The notes: generated by a model not told the origin, from the sequence alone. A stretch of DNA of 64,000 nt from Saccharicrinis sp963675435 (GCA_963675435.1 OY776216.1:4278001-4342000); one strand, 5' to 3'. Positions 28,406 to 38,485 are shown, counted from the first letter of the stretch. Numbers and translations are program-made.

Positions 28406-30441
28406 AATTCAAGCGTTAATGTTAATTTGTAATTACGTTTAGGCATTGGGTAGTTCAATACGACCTCATAGTCCTGATTTAGAAGATTGTTGACTTCAAC
28501 AGATAGTTTAAGGTTCCAGTCGTTCAGGACAATGTTTTTAAACATCGATACATCATTGGTATACCAGGGCTGTTCATAGTTTTCAGGTATATTGGCCGAG
28601 TTGTGGTAGCGTTCACCCACATATATATAGCTGTAGTTAAATTGCCAGCTGCGATACAGGGCCGTTACAATTAATGAACCACTGTGCCACGGAATGTAAG
28701 GAATTTGTCCTCCCCAGGTCGTTTCCTCCAGCTCGGGGTTTCGTCTACGTGTAAAATCCTGGGCTTTCTGATAGGTGTAGGTGCCTTTCAGGTTCAGTAA
28801 CACTTCATATGGCAATTTCAGAGTAGCAGCTGACACGACATCTAATCCACGAATTTCCACTTTACCCAGATTCATCATCATCCAACGGTACATACCGCTC
28901 CCTTTAGGCACTGCTACAATTTTATTGGTCACTTCGTTGTAGTAGCCATCTATTTGTATCTCCCAATGTGCCAGAGCTCGGTTCCCTGTATTTTTATAAT
29001 ATTTAAATCCAAGGTTGTATTGATGCGTGTATTCAGGCTCCAGCTTGATATTACCAATGTCGGTATAGTATAAGTCGTTGAAAGTGGGCATGCGGAAAAT
29101 ATGCTTGTAAAAAGCTCTGAATGTGAGGTTGTTTTCAATAAAAGGAGCATATGAGAGAAATACAGCTGGTGTGATTTCCTCTTTATCGGGAGCCGAGCTG
29201 GCACTTTGCTCATTACTCGTCGCTATGTTTTCATTAATAAAAGTGCCTAAAACGCTTGCCTGCGTTTTAAAGTGTTCCAGATCGAGTGCTGTGGCCAATG
29301 CTACCAGAGATGAACGTCGGGTTGGGTACACCAATCCTCCAAGGTTGGAGTATAGCCAATTCCATTGTAAATCAGCTGATAGCGAAATATCCCACCAGGA
29401 AGTTAATTGATATTTTTGCACTAACGATACATAAGCCTCCTGTTGCCTAAAGGTGTTATCGATGTGCATCAGGGTGGTGTCTGGATTCAGGAAACGCATC
29501 TTATCCTTAGCATATTTTAGTTTCAACATCAGGTCGTAGCGCTCAGTAATCATCTTACGCCAGCCACCTTGTACAAAAAAGTTAGTATCCCATTGTCGCT
29601 GCGAGTTCATCCAGCGGTTATTCACAATAGCGCCCGGAATGCCCCGCTCAGAATTGTAGAAATAAGTCTTCAACTCCCAATGGCCATCGTCCATGTGTCC
29701 GTATAAACCAGTTTCTACTCGTAAAGCATGGATATCGCCGTTTTTTCGAATGGCTGTGGTATCGTAGGCAACTTTATCGCTACCAGGCAGAACACGTTTG
29801 TAGCGAAACTTGTATTTTCCTGATGAATAAATGTGCTCGGCATTAAAGGATGCGTTTATTTTATTGCTTAGTTTACGCTCATATAGAACAGAGGAGTTAA
29901 ACAGGTCGAATGAGCCTGTTCGGAAAGTGGCTTTCCAGTGCTCTTTTTCGTCTTCAGTAAAACGAGGGCGACGAAACTTTAAATATATGGAACCCGATGA
30001 GCCGTAATCTTTGGCAGGCTGGAATATATCGCTCTTTTGACCGTTATATAAAGAAATGCTCTCAATATTATCCAATGAGAATTTTCCAAGGTCAATTTGG
30101 CCGTTTTGCGCATTCCCCAATTGAATGCCGTCATAAAACACCCCCAGGTGGTTGGTGCCCATGCTTCGTACGTTCACCGTTTTTAAACCGCCAACTCCAC
30201 CATAGTCTTTAATCTGAACACCTGCAAAATACCTAATGGCATCGGCCACCGATAAGCTATTGAGTGCTTTTAGTTGCTTACCTTCGAGCTGTTGGGCAGG
30301 AATAATAGCTTTTGAGGATGCTTGAGGGGCAACAACTACAACCTCTGTTATGTGCTGCACACTGTCAAGTTTCAATTGGGCTTTAATATAATAAGGTACA
30401 CACAAAAAAAGCAATAATAGGGATAAAAATATTCTGCTCAT
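28402..30441 (-). CDS. btuB: TonB-dependent cobalamin receptor BtuB
   Basis: 679 residues: signal peptide to about residue 21, TonB box-like ITEVVVVAP, a plug domain (LSVADAIRYFAGVQIKDYGG, NVRSMGTNHLGVFYDGIQLG) to about residue 155, then a 22-strand barrel ending in NYKLTLTLEL with a C-terminal hydrophobic residue. It imports cobalamin across the outer membrane with TonB-ExbBD energy. It lacks the N-terminal carboxypeptidase-like domain of SusC-type receptors. A terminator-like hairpin separates it from the gene upstream. Confidence 0.88.
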   Translation of the reverse strand: MSRIFLSLLLLFLCVPYYIKAQLKLDSVQHITEVVVVAPQASSKAIIPAQQLEGKQLKALNSLSVADAIRYFAGVQIKDYGGVGGLKTVNVRSMGTNHLGVFYDGIQLGNAQNGQIDLGKFSLDNIESISLYNGQKSDIFQPAKDYGSSGSIYLKFRRPRFTEDEKEHWKATFRTGSFDLFNSSVLYERKLSNKINASFNAEHIYSSGKYKFRYKRVLPGSDKVAYDTTAIRKNGDIHALRVETGLYGHMDDGHWELKTYFYNSERGIPGAIVNNRWMNSQRQWDTNFFVQGGWRKMITERYDLMLKLKYAKDKMRFLNPDTTLMHIDNTFRQQEAYVSLVQKYQLTSWWDISLSADLQWNWLYSNLGGLVYPTRRSSLVALATALDLEHFKTQASVLGTFINENIATSNEQSASSAPDKEEITPAVFLSYAPFIENNLTFRAFYKHIFRMPTFNDLYYTDIGNIKLEPEYTHQYNLGFKYYKNTGNRALAHWEIQIDGYYNEVTNKIVAVPKGSGMYRWMMMNLGKVEIRGLDVVSAATLKLPYEVLLNLKGTYTYQKAQDFTRRRNPELEETTWGGQIPYIPWHSGSLIVTALYRSWQFNYSYIYVGERYHNSANIPENYEQPWYTNDVSMFKNIVLNDWNLKLSVEVNNLLNQDYEVVLNYPMPKRNYKLTLTLEL

Positions 30442-30467
30442 CAGTTTCTGACTCTATAGTTATTAAG

Positions 30468-30507
30468 AAAAAAAACTCTGCCAGTTGGAGGTGACCAACC
30501 GACAGAG
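30468..30507 (-). terminator. Hairpin with T-run between the 817-residue protein gene and btuB
   Basis: On the minus strand a 13-bp stem with wobbles (CTCTGTCGGTTGG with CCAACTGGCAGAG) is followed by eight T. It should lower read-through into btuB-btuG, or act as a processing site. Confidence 0.7.
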
Positions 30508-30544
30508 ATTTGTACTTGAAAAAAAAGTATTACAACAGATGTAT

Positions 30545-32998
30545 CTATCGCTTAATGACTTTATGCGTCGATACTTTATTATTACTTATAACAGAGATAA
30601 TATATGTGCCTATTTTTAGACTTGATACATCAAGTGGCTCTGTATTACCTGATAACAGACCTTGCTGAACTAATTGTCCGGTCAGGCTATATATTTGATA
30701 TTGGCTCTTGGCATCAGCTCCCTCAATGGTTAAGAAGTCATTGCAAGGTAAAGGATACAATTTTAATCCGTCGGCCTGCGTTTTATCATCTAAAGCAGTA
30801 GCCGTGTTAATAACAACTGTAAATTTATCTGTAATGGTTTTACCATTTGATTCAGCTTCTATGGTTAACTCGGCCTCACCTGTTTTATCTTTTGTAACAG
30901 ATAATATTAGTGTATTATTAGTAACGCTTGCTGACAAAAGCGTTTCGTTAGTATTGGCTTTAACTGTTTTCACAATATCCGCATCATTATCATCCGTGTC
31001 AGTAAATACATTGCTCAAATCAATAGTAATCTGACTAACATTAACCTTTTCAATAACATCAGCAATCGCATTGTCAACTTCTGGAGCCTGGTCTGGTGTG
31101 ATATAGAAATTATCGGCACAGAAATAGGCTGGATTATTCATACCCCAGGTTGGATCCTCATCAGATGATTCTAAACTAAATTGAATGTCATCTACCTTGC
31201 CTAATGAGGATAAATCAACCCATTGCCATGTTTTAATGATGTAATCTTTGCTGTTATCAGCAAAACGGAAATCGGCTAAATAGAATTCAACAGTAGCTGT
31301 TTCAACACCTTTGGCCCATCCCGATATAATTAGTTTATAGTAATCGGGGTCATTACCATCAGCTCCACCAAATTTTTTGGTCCAGGAATCGCCTTGCTCC
31401 ATAGAAAGGGTAGCATAGGTGCTATTGGTTACATAAAATCCTTCAATATAGTGCGTACTGTTATCATTAAAAATAGTAGATACCACTGTTGGTGCATAAG
31501 AGACTGCGTAGCTTTTACCGCTTGTTGCATCCATTCCTAGTCCGGTAATAGCACTGTATTGGTTGACATCGCCTGGGGTAGTTGTGTCTGAAGTGTTAGA
31601 ATATGCCCATTTACTCCATGAGCCCCAAGCAGCCGTATACTCATTTTCAAATACCATCATACCAGAATTGAAACGGCCTGAACCATCAGAACCGTTCCAG
31701 TAGTTTTCGTTGGCTAAGGTCAGGTCTTCAAAATCAACAACACTATAACTTCCTGAGGGCTTGCTGTATGAACCAACGATTAGCTTATCTGTTACTGTTT
31801 GACCATTGGAGGTACACTGGATTACAATTTCGGTTTGTCCGTTTGCTATCAGGTCAAGACTCAATGTGTTACCAGTAACAGATGCAGAAATAGCCTCCGA
31901 ATATGAATTGGAAAGTACTTCATATACAAAAGGATCCGTATCATCAGCATCAGAGAAGTGATTGTTTAGGTCTATTTGAATTTGATTACCTGTATACCCC
32001 ATAACTGTTCCCAATGGCTCTGAAACAACAGGCGGATAGTCGAGGTGTATTTCAGCAATAGCATCACCATAATTAATCATATAAGCTTTACCATCTTTTG
32101 TAATATCACCTGTAGCTTTTAACATGGCAAACCAGGCATAAGAAGAACCTCCGTAAGTGCCAATTTTCTCATAATTTTGCGCATCCCCTGTATTTCCGTT
32201 CCATACTGCAAGGAAACTTCCTCCAGTGAAATCATTACAATTAAAAAGCAAATTGCCCGCATCATCTGTAGCACAGTCATATGGGCCATTTCCCGGCATA
32301 GAAGAGATAACAGTTCCTTCGTTTAATGTAAGAAAACTACCATCTGTAGCAGCTATAACATTGGCCACATCTGCTGCTTTCCATTGATACATAAAGGTAT
32401 TTCCCGAAGGATCGTATTTAGCATTATATACATTCCCTTTCGTATCAATTGACAGCCCAGTTGAGTTACCTCCAATTTCTATCAATTTTTTATGCTTATT
32501 ATTTCCTGTCTGATCCAATAATGAAATACAATTCACATCATTCACACCATCCCAGCCTTCAGTATTCAAGCCAGATACATAATAATTACCGTCGGCTATT
32601 TCCATATCGAAATTACCTGGAAAAGTAGCTACATGTGTCCATGTTCCAGTAGCGATATCAACACTAAAAATCCGGTCATCCGTCAAATCAGTAACCGTAT
32701 ATCCAAGCCATAATTTGGTGCCATCAGGATCGGCTGTAACAAAACTTACCCATCCATTATAATCGGGGGCTTTTCCATAATTATGAGTCTGTTCCATTGT
32801 GGTCAGATCATAGCAATATAAACCATCACTATCAATAGCATAGAGGTTGTTTCCCAAGATAGCATGGCACGAGAACGCTTTATCAGAGAGAATATCGGCC
32901 GTTTTATAACCCGCTTCAGGAGCTAACCAAGTGCTTTGAGCAAATAGGCCCATTCCGCATAAAAGAAGTATTACGGAAAGTATATATGTTTTTTTCAT
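30545..32998 (-). CDS. Secreted DUF4465 protein with beta-propeller-like N-terminus and T9SS tail
   Basis: 817 residues with signal peptide MKKTYILSVILLLCGMGLFA. Residues ~25-330 look like a propeller (LYAIDSDGLYCYDLTTMEQ, IFSVDIATGTW). Two Ig/cadherin-like segments (FSDADDTDPFVYEV; FTDTDDNDADIVKTV) flank a DUF4465 domain at about 430-650 (FYVTNSTYATLSMEQGDSW, VEFYLADFRF). A type A sorting tail starts LKLYPLPCNDF. The same DUF4465 core occurs in the giant protein at 18797. DUF4465 and the setting suggest cobalamin binding at the surface. Confidence 0.75.
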   Translation of the reverse strand: MKKTYILSVILLLCGMGLFAQSTWLAPEAGYKTADILSDKAFSCHAILGNNLYAIDSDGLYCYDLTTMEQTHNYGKAPDYNGWVSFVTADPDGTKLWLGYTVTDLTDDRIFSVDIATGTWTHVATFPGNFDMEIADGNYYVSGLNTEGWDGVNDVNCISLLDQTGNNKHKKLIEIGGNSTGLSIDTKGNVYNAKYDPSGNTFMYQWKAADVANVIAATDGSFLTLNEGTVISSMPGNGPYDCATDDAGNLLFNCNDFTGGSFLAVWNGNTGDAQNYEKIGTYGGSSYAWFAMLKATGDITKDGKAYMINYGDAIAEIHLDYPPVVSEPLGTVMGYTGNQIQIDLNNHFSDADDTDPFVYEVLSNSYSEAISASVTGNTLSLDLIANGQTEIVIQCTSNGQTVTDKLIVGSYSKPSGSYSVVDFEDLTLANENYWNGSDGSGRFNSGMMVFENEYTAAWGSWSKWAYSNTSDTTTPGDVNQYSAITGLGMDATSGKSYAVSYAPTVVSTIFNDNSTHYIEGFYVTNSTYATLSMEQGDSWTKKFGGADGNDPDYYKLIISGWAKGVETATVEFYLADFRFADNSKDYIIKTWQWVDLSSLGKVDDIQFSLESSDEDPTWGMNNPAYFCADNFYITPDQAPEVDNAIADVIEKVNVSQITIDLSNVFTDTDDNDADIVKTVKANTNETLLSASVTNNTLILSVTKDKTGEAELTIEAESNGKTITDKFTVVINTATALDDKTQADGLKLYPLPCNDFLTIEGADAKSQYQIYSLTGQLVQQGLLSGNTEPLDVSSLKIGTYIISVISNNKVSTHKVIKR

Positions 32999-33013
32999 TT
33001 TATTATTCTTATG

Positions 33014-34156
33014 TTATTCAATGATGATTTGATAACTTTCTAAAGTTTCACTTGCAGACGTTTTTGCTTGGTATATTCCTGGCTGTAATGTTGATAGCTG
33101 TTGTTTGTTTAGTTCCGAAACAGTCAACACAATTTCACCTTGTATGTTGTAGATGTAAAAGGCTTTGATAGTTTGATTGACTTTAGCAGGGTAAACTGTT
33201 AGGTTCATTGCTTTAGCTTCGCTTTTAACAGCCCCTTTTAAAGCAGCTTTTGGAACAGAGGGCGGAGCAACATCTACCACGCCTTTTACTTCGGTTGATA
33301 CTTCGCCAAGCCACCCACACATACGATTCATACCTGTTTGAATCTTAACAAAGTCAATCTTATCGAGCGTAACAGGGTTTCCCTGGGCATCAATTGCCCA
33401 TTCTATTTTCATGGCGTCACCACCAGCACCTTCAATGGTTCCAATCGTCGATGGGTTATCTGGTTGAGTAATAGGATCGCCACTTTGCTTAGGATGATTG
33501 TCCGCATATCCGTAATCTAAGGCAAAAGACTGAATATAAGTAGGATTACTATCGTCCACATTACCTGCAATGAGAGTACCTCCGTAGGTTTCTACATTCT
33601 GGTTAACATTAGGGAAAGAACTACCTGCCGGATAATAGGGCTGTGTATGGTAGGCATTTGTCAAAACAGCTCCTCTGCGATTCCTAATATCTCGCCAGGG
33701 AATATTTGCATAAGCTCCAGGGTTAGCATATTGGATGGCATAGTTGACGATGGTAGAGCTTTGGTTATAATCACTACCTTTTAACTGATACCAGGTGTCA
33801 TCAGCCTGTCCGTTATTGTTTTCGTCCTTCATAACATATACAATACCCGGTTCTGACCAGCCGGCAAAAGGGTTTCCGAATACTGTAAAGTCAACGCCAT
33901 AAGGGTTGGCCGGATCGTTTTCTATGGAATGATCAAAACCCACTATCACGTAGCCTCCGAATGCACCAAGGCTAACTGTGCCATTAATGCCACCAATGAG
34001 AGTTTGTGCCGAAGAGGAGTCGCCCCAGGGTGAGGAGTTAATAAACTGCCCGGGTGCCGGCTTGTACTCAATCGCACTGGCAACAAAAGGTGATTGTGCC
34101 CTTAACAAGCAGCCACAGCATAGAAATACTGCGAGAATTGTGTAAATTTGTTTCAT
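33014..34156 (-). CDS. Secreted T9SS protein of the cobalamin-uptake cluster
   Basis: 380 residues with a signal peptide ending LLRAQ. The core is paralogous to the lipoprotein at 25953 (VSLGAFGGYVIVGFDHS, EPGIVYVMKDENNNGQADD, TWYQLKGSD, GWLGEVSTEVKG) but here ends in a type A sorting tail (LTVYPAKVNQT...GIYQAKT). The two copies thus use different anchoring routes. Function unknown; role in B12 capture inferred from the operon. Confidence 0.7.
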   Translation of the reverse strand: MKQIYTILAVFLCCGCLLRAQSPFVASAIEYKPAPGQFINSSPWGDSSSAQTLIGGINGTVSLGAFGGYVIVGFDHSIENDPANPYGVDFTVFGNPFAGWSEPGIVYVMKDENNNGQADDTWYQLKGSDYNQSSTIVNYAIQYANPGAYANIPWRDIRNRRGAVLTNAYHTQPYYPAGSSFPNVNQNVETYGGTLIAGNVDDSNPTYIQSFALDYGYADNHPKQSGDPITQPDNPSTIGTIEGAGGDAMKIEWAIDAQGNPVTLDKIDFVKIQTGMNRMCGWLGEVSTEVKGVVDVAPPSVPKAALKGAVKSEAKAMNLTVYPAKVNQTIKAFYIYNIQGEIVLTVSELNKQQLSTLQPGIYQAKTSASETLESYQIIIE

Positions 34157-34193
34157 AATACAATTGTTTCAATTTAAGTTATTGTGTTATACC

Positions 34194-34231
34194 ATGGATG
34201 ACAGAAGGTTTTGGCGAACGCTGTCATCCTT
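34194..34231. terminator. Intercistronic stem-loop
   Basis: GGATGACAG and CTGTCATCC form a perfect 9-bp stem. The T-run lies on the plus-strand side, so for the minus-strand operon it is more likely a processing or stability element than a terminator. Confidence 0.5.
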
Positions 34232-34238
34232 TTTTTGT

Positions 34239-34808
34239 TTATATATTTTTTTGAGCGAGTAAGGGGATTCGGACTTGTGCATATTCAAATGCCCCGAAAA
34301 GCACACCACAATACACAAAGTCTCCCGCAAGGGTATTTTTAAAGAAAGGGATGCCCGCTGAATAACATGCCAATAGGCCATTTACATCTTTTGGATACAT
34401 CGTGCCCGAAAACCATACTCCAAAATTGGATACCAGAAAAAAGAGTATGGAAGCAGATAAAGAACCTAGAAGAACGGTTTGAACCTTTACTTTCCTAAAA
34501 AGCAAAAAGCCCACCAGTCCAATTAAAATAAAAGCACTGTAAGTCCAGTAAAAGCCTTGATAAAACCACACAAAATGGTTGAAGTATTGGCCGTAAATCA
34601 CATTGTTTAAAACCAAATCGCTTAACCACATGGCAATATTCGGAACTATCAATGCTAGGTATTTTCTTGAGAAATAGGCTGCACCAAATAATGCCATTGC
34701 TCCTATGGGCGCAAAATTAGGAGGGTGAGGTAACAAGCGACTGAATGCTGCAAATAATACCATCAGGCACAAGGTGCCAAAACGAAGATTAAAAAATGTT
34801 TTTTCCAT
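34239..34808 (-). CDS. DUF6580 family membrane protein, putative transporter component
   Basis: 189 residues, about six transmembrane segments, with RLLPHPPNFAPIGAMALFGAAYF near the start and GTMYPKDVNGLLACYSAGIPFFKNTLAGD near the C-terminus, the pattern of DUF6580 proteins, which resemble ECF-type substrate-binding components. It is the first gene behind riboswitch 5, so an inner-membrane step in cobalamin or precursor uptake is plausible, but no energising ATPase is in the window. Confidence 0.75.
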   Translation of the reverse strand: MEKTFFNLRFGTLCLMVLFAAFSRLLPHPPNFAPIGAMALFGAAYFSRKYLALIVPNIAMWLSDLVLNNVIYGQYFNHFVWFYQGFYWTYSAFILIGLVGFLLFRKVKVQTVLLGSLSASILFFLVSNFGVWFSGTMYPKDVNGLLACYSAGIPFFKNTLAGDFVYCGVLFGAFEYAQVRIPLLAQKNI

Positions 34809-34930
34809 TGTAACTGCTAATCAATCCAAACATAATATTGATCGATTTTACAGCAACAATGAAGGACTGGACCGTCCTAAAAATTGTAGTTGATTGTTTG
34901 TCCGTTCACCGCAGACTGCAAAATCGTATG

Positions 34931-35107
34931 TTATTGGCAGGTCTTCTGACTTATCTCACTTCTGATCCCTTCTCAACTGCCAACTGACAGTCAATGGTTT
35001 AAAATCTGAAGCTGTTTTTGAGACTTACAGCAGCGGGAACTGTTGCCGATTTACACGGCATTCCCTTTTAATTCGTTGCAATGGTATTCCATTACCGAAA
35101 CCAATAA
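34931..35107 (-). promoter_or_regulatory. Cobalamin riboswitch 5
   Basis: On the minus strand: GGGAATGCCGTGTAAATCGG, GTTCCCGCTGCTGTAAGT and B12 box AGTCAGAAGACCTGCC. P1 is a perfect 7-bp pairing of TTATTGG (34931-34937) and CCAATAA (35101-35107). It governs the uptake cluster starting at 34808. Confidence 0.95.
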
Positions 35108-35499
35108 GGTTGCAAAAGTAGATTAGTTTTATCTAATGTCCAAAATTATTTTGTTTATATACTCATAAAGGAAGTCTCAGAACTGTGTCAAATTTTTTAT
35201 TTCAATTGAGTAAAACATTAATAACCTGAGCTAATGTGTTTATTTACTTAAATATATTATTTTAACCTTTGTAATAATAGTATTAACCACATAACTTCTC
35301 TTCTTATCACAAGTACAATAAGTATTATATATCTTAATAAAAAATATTTGAACAGGATAAACAAGATTTGGAGGATTCTAAAATCCTCCAATGGTAGAAA
35401 ATTTAATTTGTTGTTCTTTATTAAGCTATATTCGCACAATGTCTTTTATACTTTTACTAACTACAAATATTCACTAATTTCCTCAACCCTAGAGCTCCA
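35108..35499. other. Intergenic stretch
   Basis: AT-rich DNA upstream of riboswitch 5. A GGAGGATT/AATCCTCC hairpin at 35371-35390 is the only structure noted. It should contain the promoter of the uptake cluster near 35110-35200, which I cannot pinpoint. Confidence 0.35.
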
Positions 35500-36122
35500 T
35501 TACTCAATGTCAGCAAATGCATTTTTCACCGTCCATATTGCCCCATTTTTAGTGCTTAGCTTTTCTAAATAACCTTGTGCAGCAATGTCATTTAAAAGCT
35601 TTTCACTTTCAATCCTGGTTGTACCTGACAATTCGGTATATTCTTTAGCTGTAAGGCTATTGTATTTTGCAAATAGTGATTTCCATGTTTTACTATACTT
35701 ACTTTTATTTGTCGAGGGATCTAATTTAAGTATCGCCTTTTCATAATTGTTATAAGGTTTCGAACCATAAACAACTTCAGTATTACCTTCACTATCTTTA
35801 AAAAACATGGTAGGAAAACCTCTAACTCTCATTTCTTGTGCAAGTTTCAAATCTTCCCGAAACAGATTCACGGCCTTTCCTTCATAGTCTGATTTCAGTT
35901 GTTCAATATCCAGGCCTACCCTAATTGCAGCCTGCTCTATATTTTCCCATTTAGCAATATTCTTTTTACGCAGAAAAACCATTTCACGTACTTCGCGCAT
36001 AAACAACTATGACTTTTCATTATCCTGCAACTGTGCTACTTTAAAAGCAATAGATGGAGGGTTAGATGAATTTAGCGGGTCTTCGAACCAAACATCACCA
36101 TCAATGGGCATATCATAGTAAT
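35500..36122 (-). pseudogene. DsbA-family (FrnE-like) thioredoxin-fold protein relic
   Basis: The minus strand reads YYDMPIDGDVWFEDPLNSSN, then PPSIAFKVAQLQDNEKS, an in-frame TAG at about 36008, then LFMREVREMVFLRKKNI and on through VRGFPTMFFKDSEGN (the cis-proline segment) to the stop at 35500. The order matches DsbA-like proteins, but the N-terminal part is missing and a nonsense codon splits the rest. Translation from the internal ATG at 36006 would give an inactive 168-residue fragment. Confidence 0.7.
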
Positions 36123-36142
36123 ATCACTGATAAACCTACTGT

Positions 36143-36403
36143 TAACCCGAGTTCGATTAAAATTAAAGAGCTCAGATTTTATTAAAATGCAGATATACAA
36201 GGCAAATTCTTTTTGCATAGCGAGCTATGCAAAAAGAATTTAACGAAGTAGATTAGTATTTTAATAGAAAGCTACATATAAACAACGATTTTCTTCTTCA
36301 TATTTGTTTGACTTAGCCCGCTATGACTTCACAAATATTCATTGAAACTCATTATTTATAAGCGGTCTAAGCCAATAATTTTATATCGAACTAGGGTTGT
36401 TAG
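36143..36403. repeat. Small inverted-repeat-bounded element (MITE-like candidate)
   Basis: TAACCCGAGTTCGAT (36143-36157) is matched inversely by ATCGAACTAGGGTTGTTA (about 36386-36403). Inside lies a perfect 18-bp hairpin with a 2-base loop at 36204-36241. The left end recurs word for word (21 bases) at 37804-37824. There is no coding frame, which fits a non-autonomous element or the ends of a lost IS. Confidence 0.45.
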
Positions 36404-36976
36404 CTAATTACATTTTTCATCCTTATAATTTTATTAATAATTACAATCAAGAGTTGATTGTAAAGGTACAAAAGGCTGAAGGCCTCGAATATCACAACAA
36501 GGGGAATCGCCCCTTGTATTAGTTGTCATGTAAATATCAGGCTGTAACATCAACCATGAGTTTCAGACCTACAGCCTTTTGAATACAATAAATCCAACAG
36601 TTGATTCACACTAATGATGAATAACGCAAAACTATAACACTTGAACGGCATATTTGATATGAATTTCCTTCTGGAAAATAGTTTCCTTTTTGATACTACC
36701 TGTTGTTATTATAGTTTTACAATCCATCTAACCCATTGGTTCAATGAAAAAAAAGGCTGATATAGATACATCACCTGTATGTCAGATAAGAATGCAAGCT
36801 AATAGTGATACCATGAGCTTGCTTTCATGAAAATTGAAGTTCCATATGTTCGACCTAACACTTTATATACCTTACCAAATAGTTGTATGCTATAATTAGA
36901 ACCAAGACTATAACGCAACCATTAATAGAAAAAGGACATCTTCTTTTTGTATTTTAATAACAATAAAAACTTTTAA
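36404..36976. other. Non-coding stretch with several hairpins
   Basis: ACAAGGGG/CCCCTTGT (36497-36517) and AGGCTGTA/TACAGCCT (about 36538-36577) form stems, the second followed by TTTT. No recognisable gene; the region may be debris of mobile DNA. Confidence 0.35.
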
Positions 36977-37417
36977 ATGAAAAAACTAACAATTTTAATA
37001 ATTAGTCTTATCACCATAATTTCTTGCAATAAAGAAAATGATACTCTAAAAAACACATCTTGTATAAAAAGTGCTGAAAATTACAATAATGATAATGGAG
37101 CAGTATTGGATTTAGTCAGTCAGAATTGGTATTTAGAGAAGAATAGTATTGGTGGCATAAATGTTGGCGTAAATATTATAGGTGCTATTCAAGGAGATAG
37201 TGCATCAATAAGAACTTATGGAGATGGTTTAATAGGTAATACTAAAATTGAACTAAATAGTGAGAACAAATTTAATCAAGAATTCGGAATATTTTTTACT
37301 TCGTCTCCGTCATCAGAGGAATATATCACAGCATATACCGTAATAATGGTATTTAATGGGCAAGACACATTGCAAGCAAATATTAGTAGTTGTTCGTTAG
37401 AAAATATTCAACAGTAA
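36977..37417 (+). CDS. Small lipoprotein of unknown function
   Basis: 146 residues with a lipoprotein signal (LITIISCNKEN, cysteine at residue 17). The mature part is rich in Asn, Ser and Gly with no cysteine pair pattern or known domain I can name. It stands alone among relics of mobile elements. Confidence 0.6.
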   Translation: MKKLTILIISLITIISCNKENDTLKNTSCIKSAENYNNDNGAVLDLVSQNWYLEKNSIGGINVGVNIIGAIQGDSASIRTYGDGLIGNTKIELNSENKFNQEFGIFFTSSPSSEEYITAYTVIMVFNGQDTLQANISSCSLENIQQ

Positions 37418-37959
37418 AATTTCTTGAATAAAAGAAATTTTCATATAAACTGTAAAATATAAGATAACAACAAATTACGGCACACAATCGTAGCCAGCCA
37501 CTAGGCTAAAAGCCTAGTGGAGAAGCTCTCACACCACTCAGCCTACAGGTCTCGTACTAATGCCATTAACTTAAGAGATTTAATACAGGGGAAATATGCA
37601 TATCTGATTGATATTTAGTATTTTTACACCAATTAAATATACAAATGCGCCTTAATGTTATTCAACTATTACAACAATATATCAAACTTCTTTAACAACA
37701 GGAGCACCAATGCTGCTGCAGAATCATTCAATGCCAAAATATAGGATTTCAGAAGACAATTTAGAGGTGTAGTAAATATCAAGTTCTTCTTGGTTAAACT
37801 TACTAACCCGAGTTCGATTAAAATCAATAGTACGTTAAAGTATAGTGTAAAATACTGAATGTCAGCAAAACAAGTCAACAATTTATTTGTTTAAACCACT
37901 GATAATATGTATCTTAACGGAGTATTTCAACAACTTCATTAAGGATGACTATCCAGGTT
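37418..37959. other. Non-coding stretch with hairpin and repeat end
   Basis: A perfect 10-bp hairpin CCACTAGGCT-AAA-AGCCTAGTGG lies near 37499-37521, resembling an IS200/IS605-type end or a terminator. The 21-base repeat end described at 36143 recurs at 37804-37824. No gene seen. Confidence 0.4.
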
Positions 37960-38345
37960 TACAAACTGTATTTCTCATCAGATATCAATATGGATGCTTT
38001 TGATATCCTGAAATTTTATCAAAGCCGTTTCGTTTTCAAATTGAATTTCTTTACCGTGATGGCAAACAGCATACAGGCCTAAATGATTGTCAGGCCAGAA
38101 GCAAAAACAAATTGGATTTTCACTTTAACGCTTCGCTGACATCCATTAATCTCGCCAAGGTTATCCATTGGTTGAGCATACCCAAAGAACAACGAAAGTC
38201 ATTTTCAATGACAGATATCAAAACAATAAATAACAATGCCTTACAGTTGAATTTATTTTTTGACAAGTTCGGTATTAACCCAAACTTGCCTAAAAATAAA
38301 CACAAGGCAAGGGAACTATTATATTATGGCACCATTGCTGTTTAA
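37960..38345 (+). pseudogene. C-terminal relic of an IS4-like DDE transposase
   Basis: With one or two frame changes the plus strand reads NMDAFDILKFYQSRF, FQIEFLYRDGKQHTGLNDCQ, ARSKNKLDFHFNASLTSINL and AKVIHWL, the end of the DDE core (catalytic E in the QIEFLYRD segment) seen in Bacteroidota IS4-type transposases. The open stretch 38112-38345 is only its tail. N-terminal two thirds absent. Confidence 0.6.
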
Positions 38346-38399
38346 AAGTTTAACGAAGTATTGTAAATATTACTTTTTATTAACTTAAAATACAAATAA

Positions 38400-38485
38400 A
38401 AAAGAACGAAAGAGTGGATTAAGGTTAATATATACATAAAGCATAAAGCTTGTCAACAATGAAAATCCCCACCCTTTCGCTACTG
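38400..38485 (+). ncRNA. Candidate bridge RNA region upstream of the IS110 transposase
   Basis: CGAAAGAGTGG (38407-38417) can pair with CCACCCTTTCG (38469-38479), ten of eleven positions, leaving a loop of about 50 bases, in the non-coding left end of the element. IS110 elements are known to express a bridge RNA from such an end. Exact ends and target/donor loops cannot be assigned from one copy. Confidence 0.4.
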
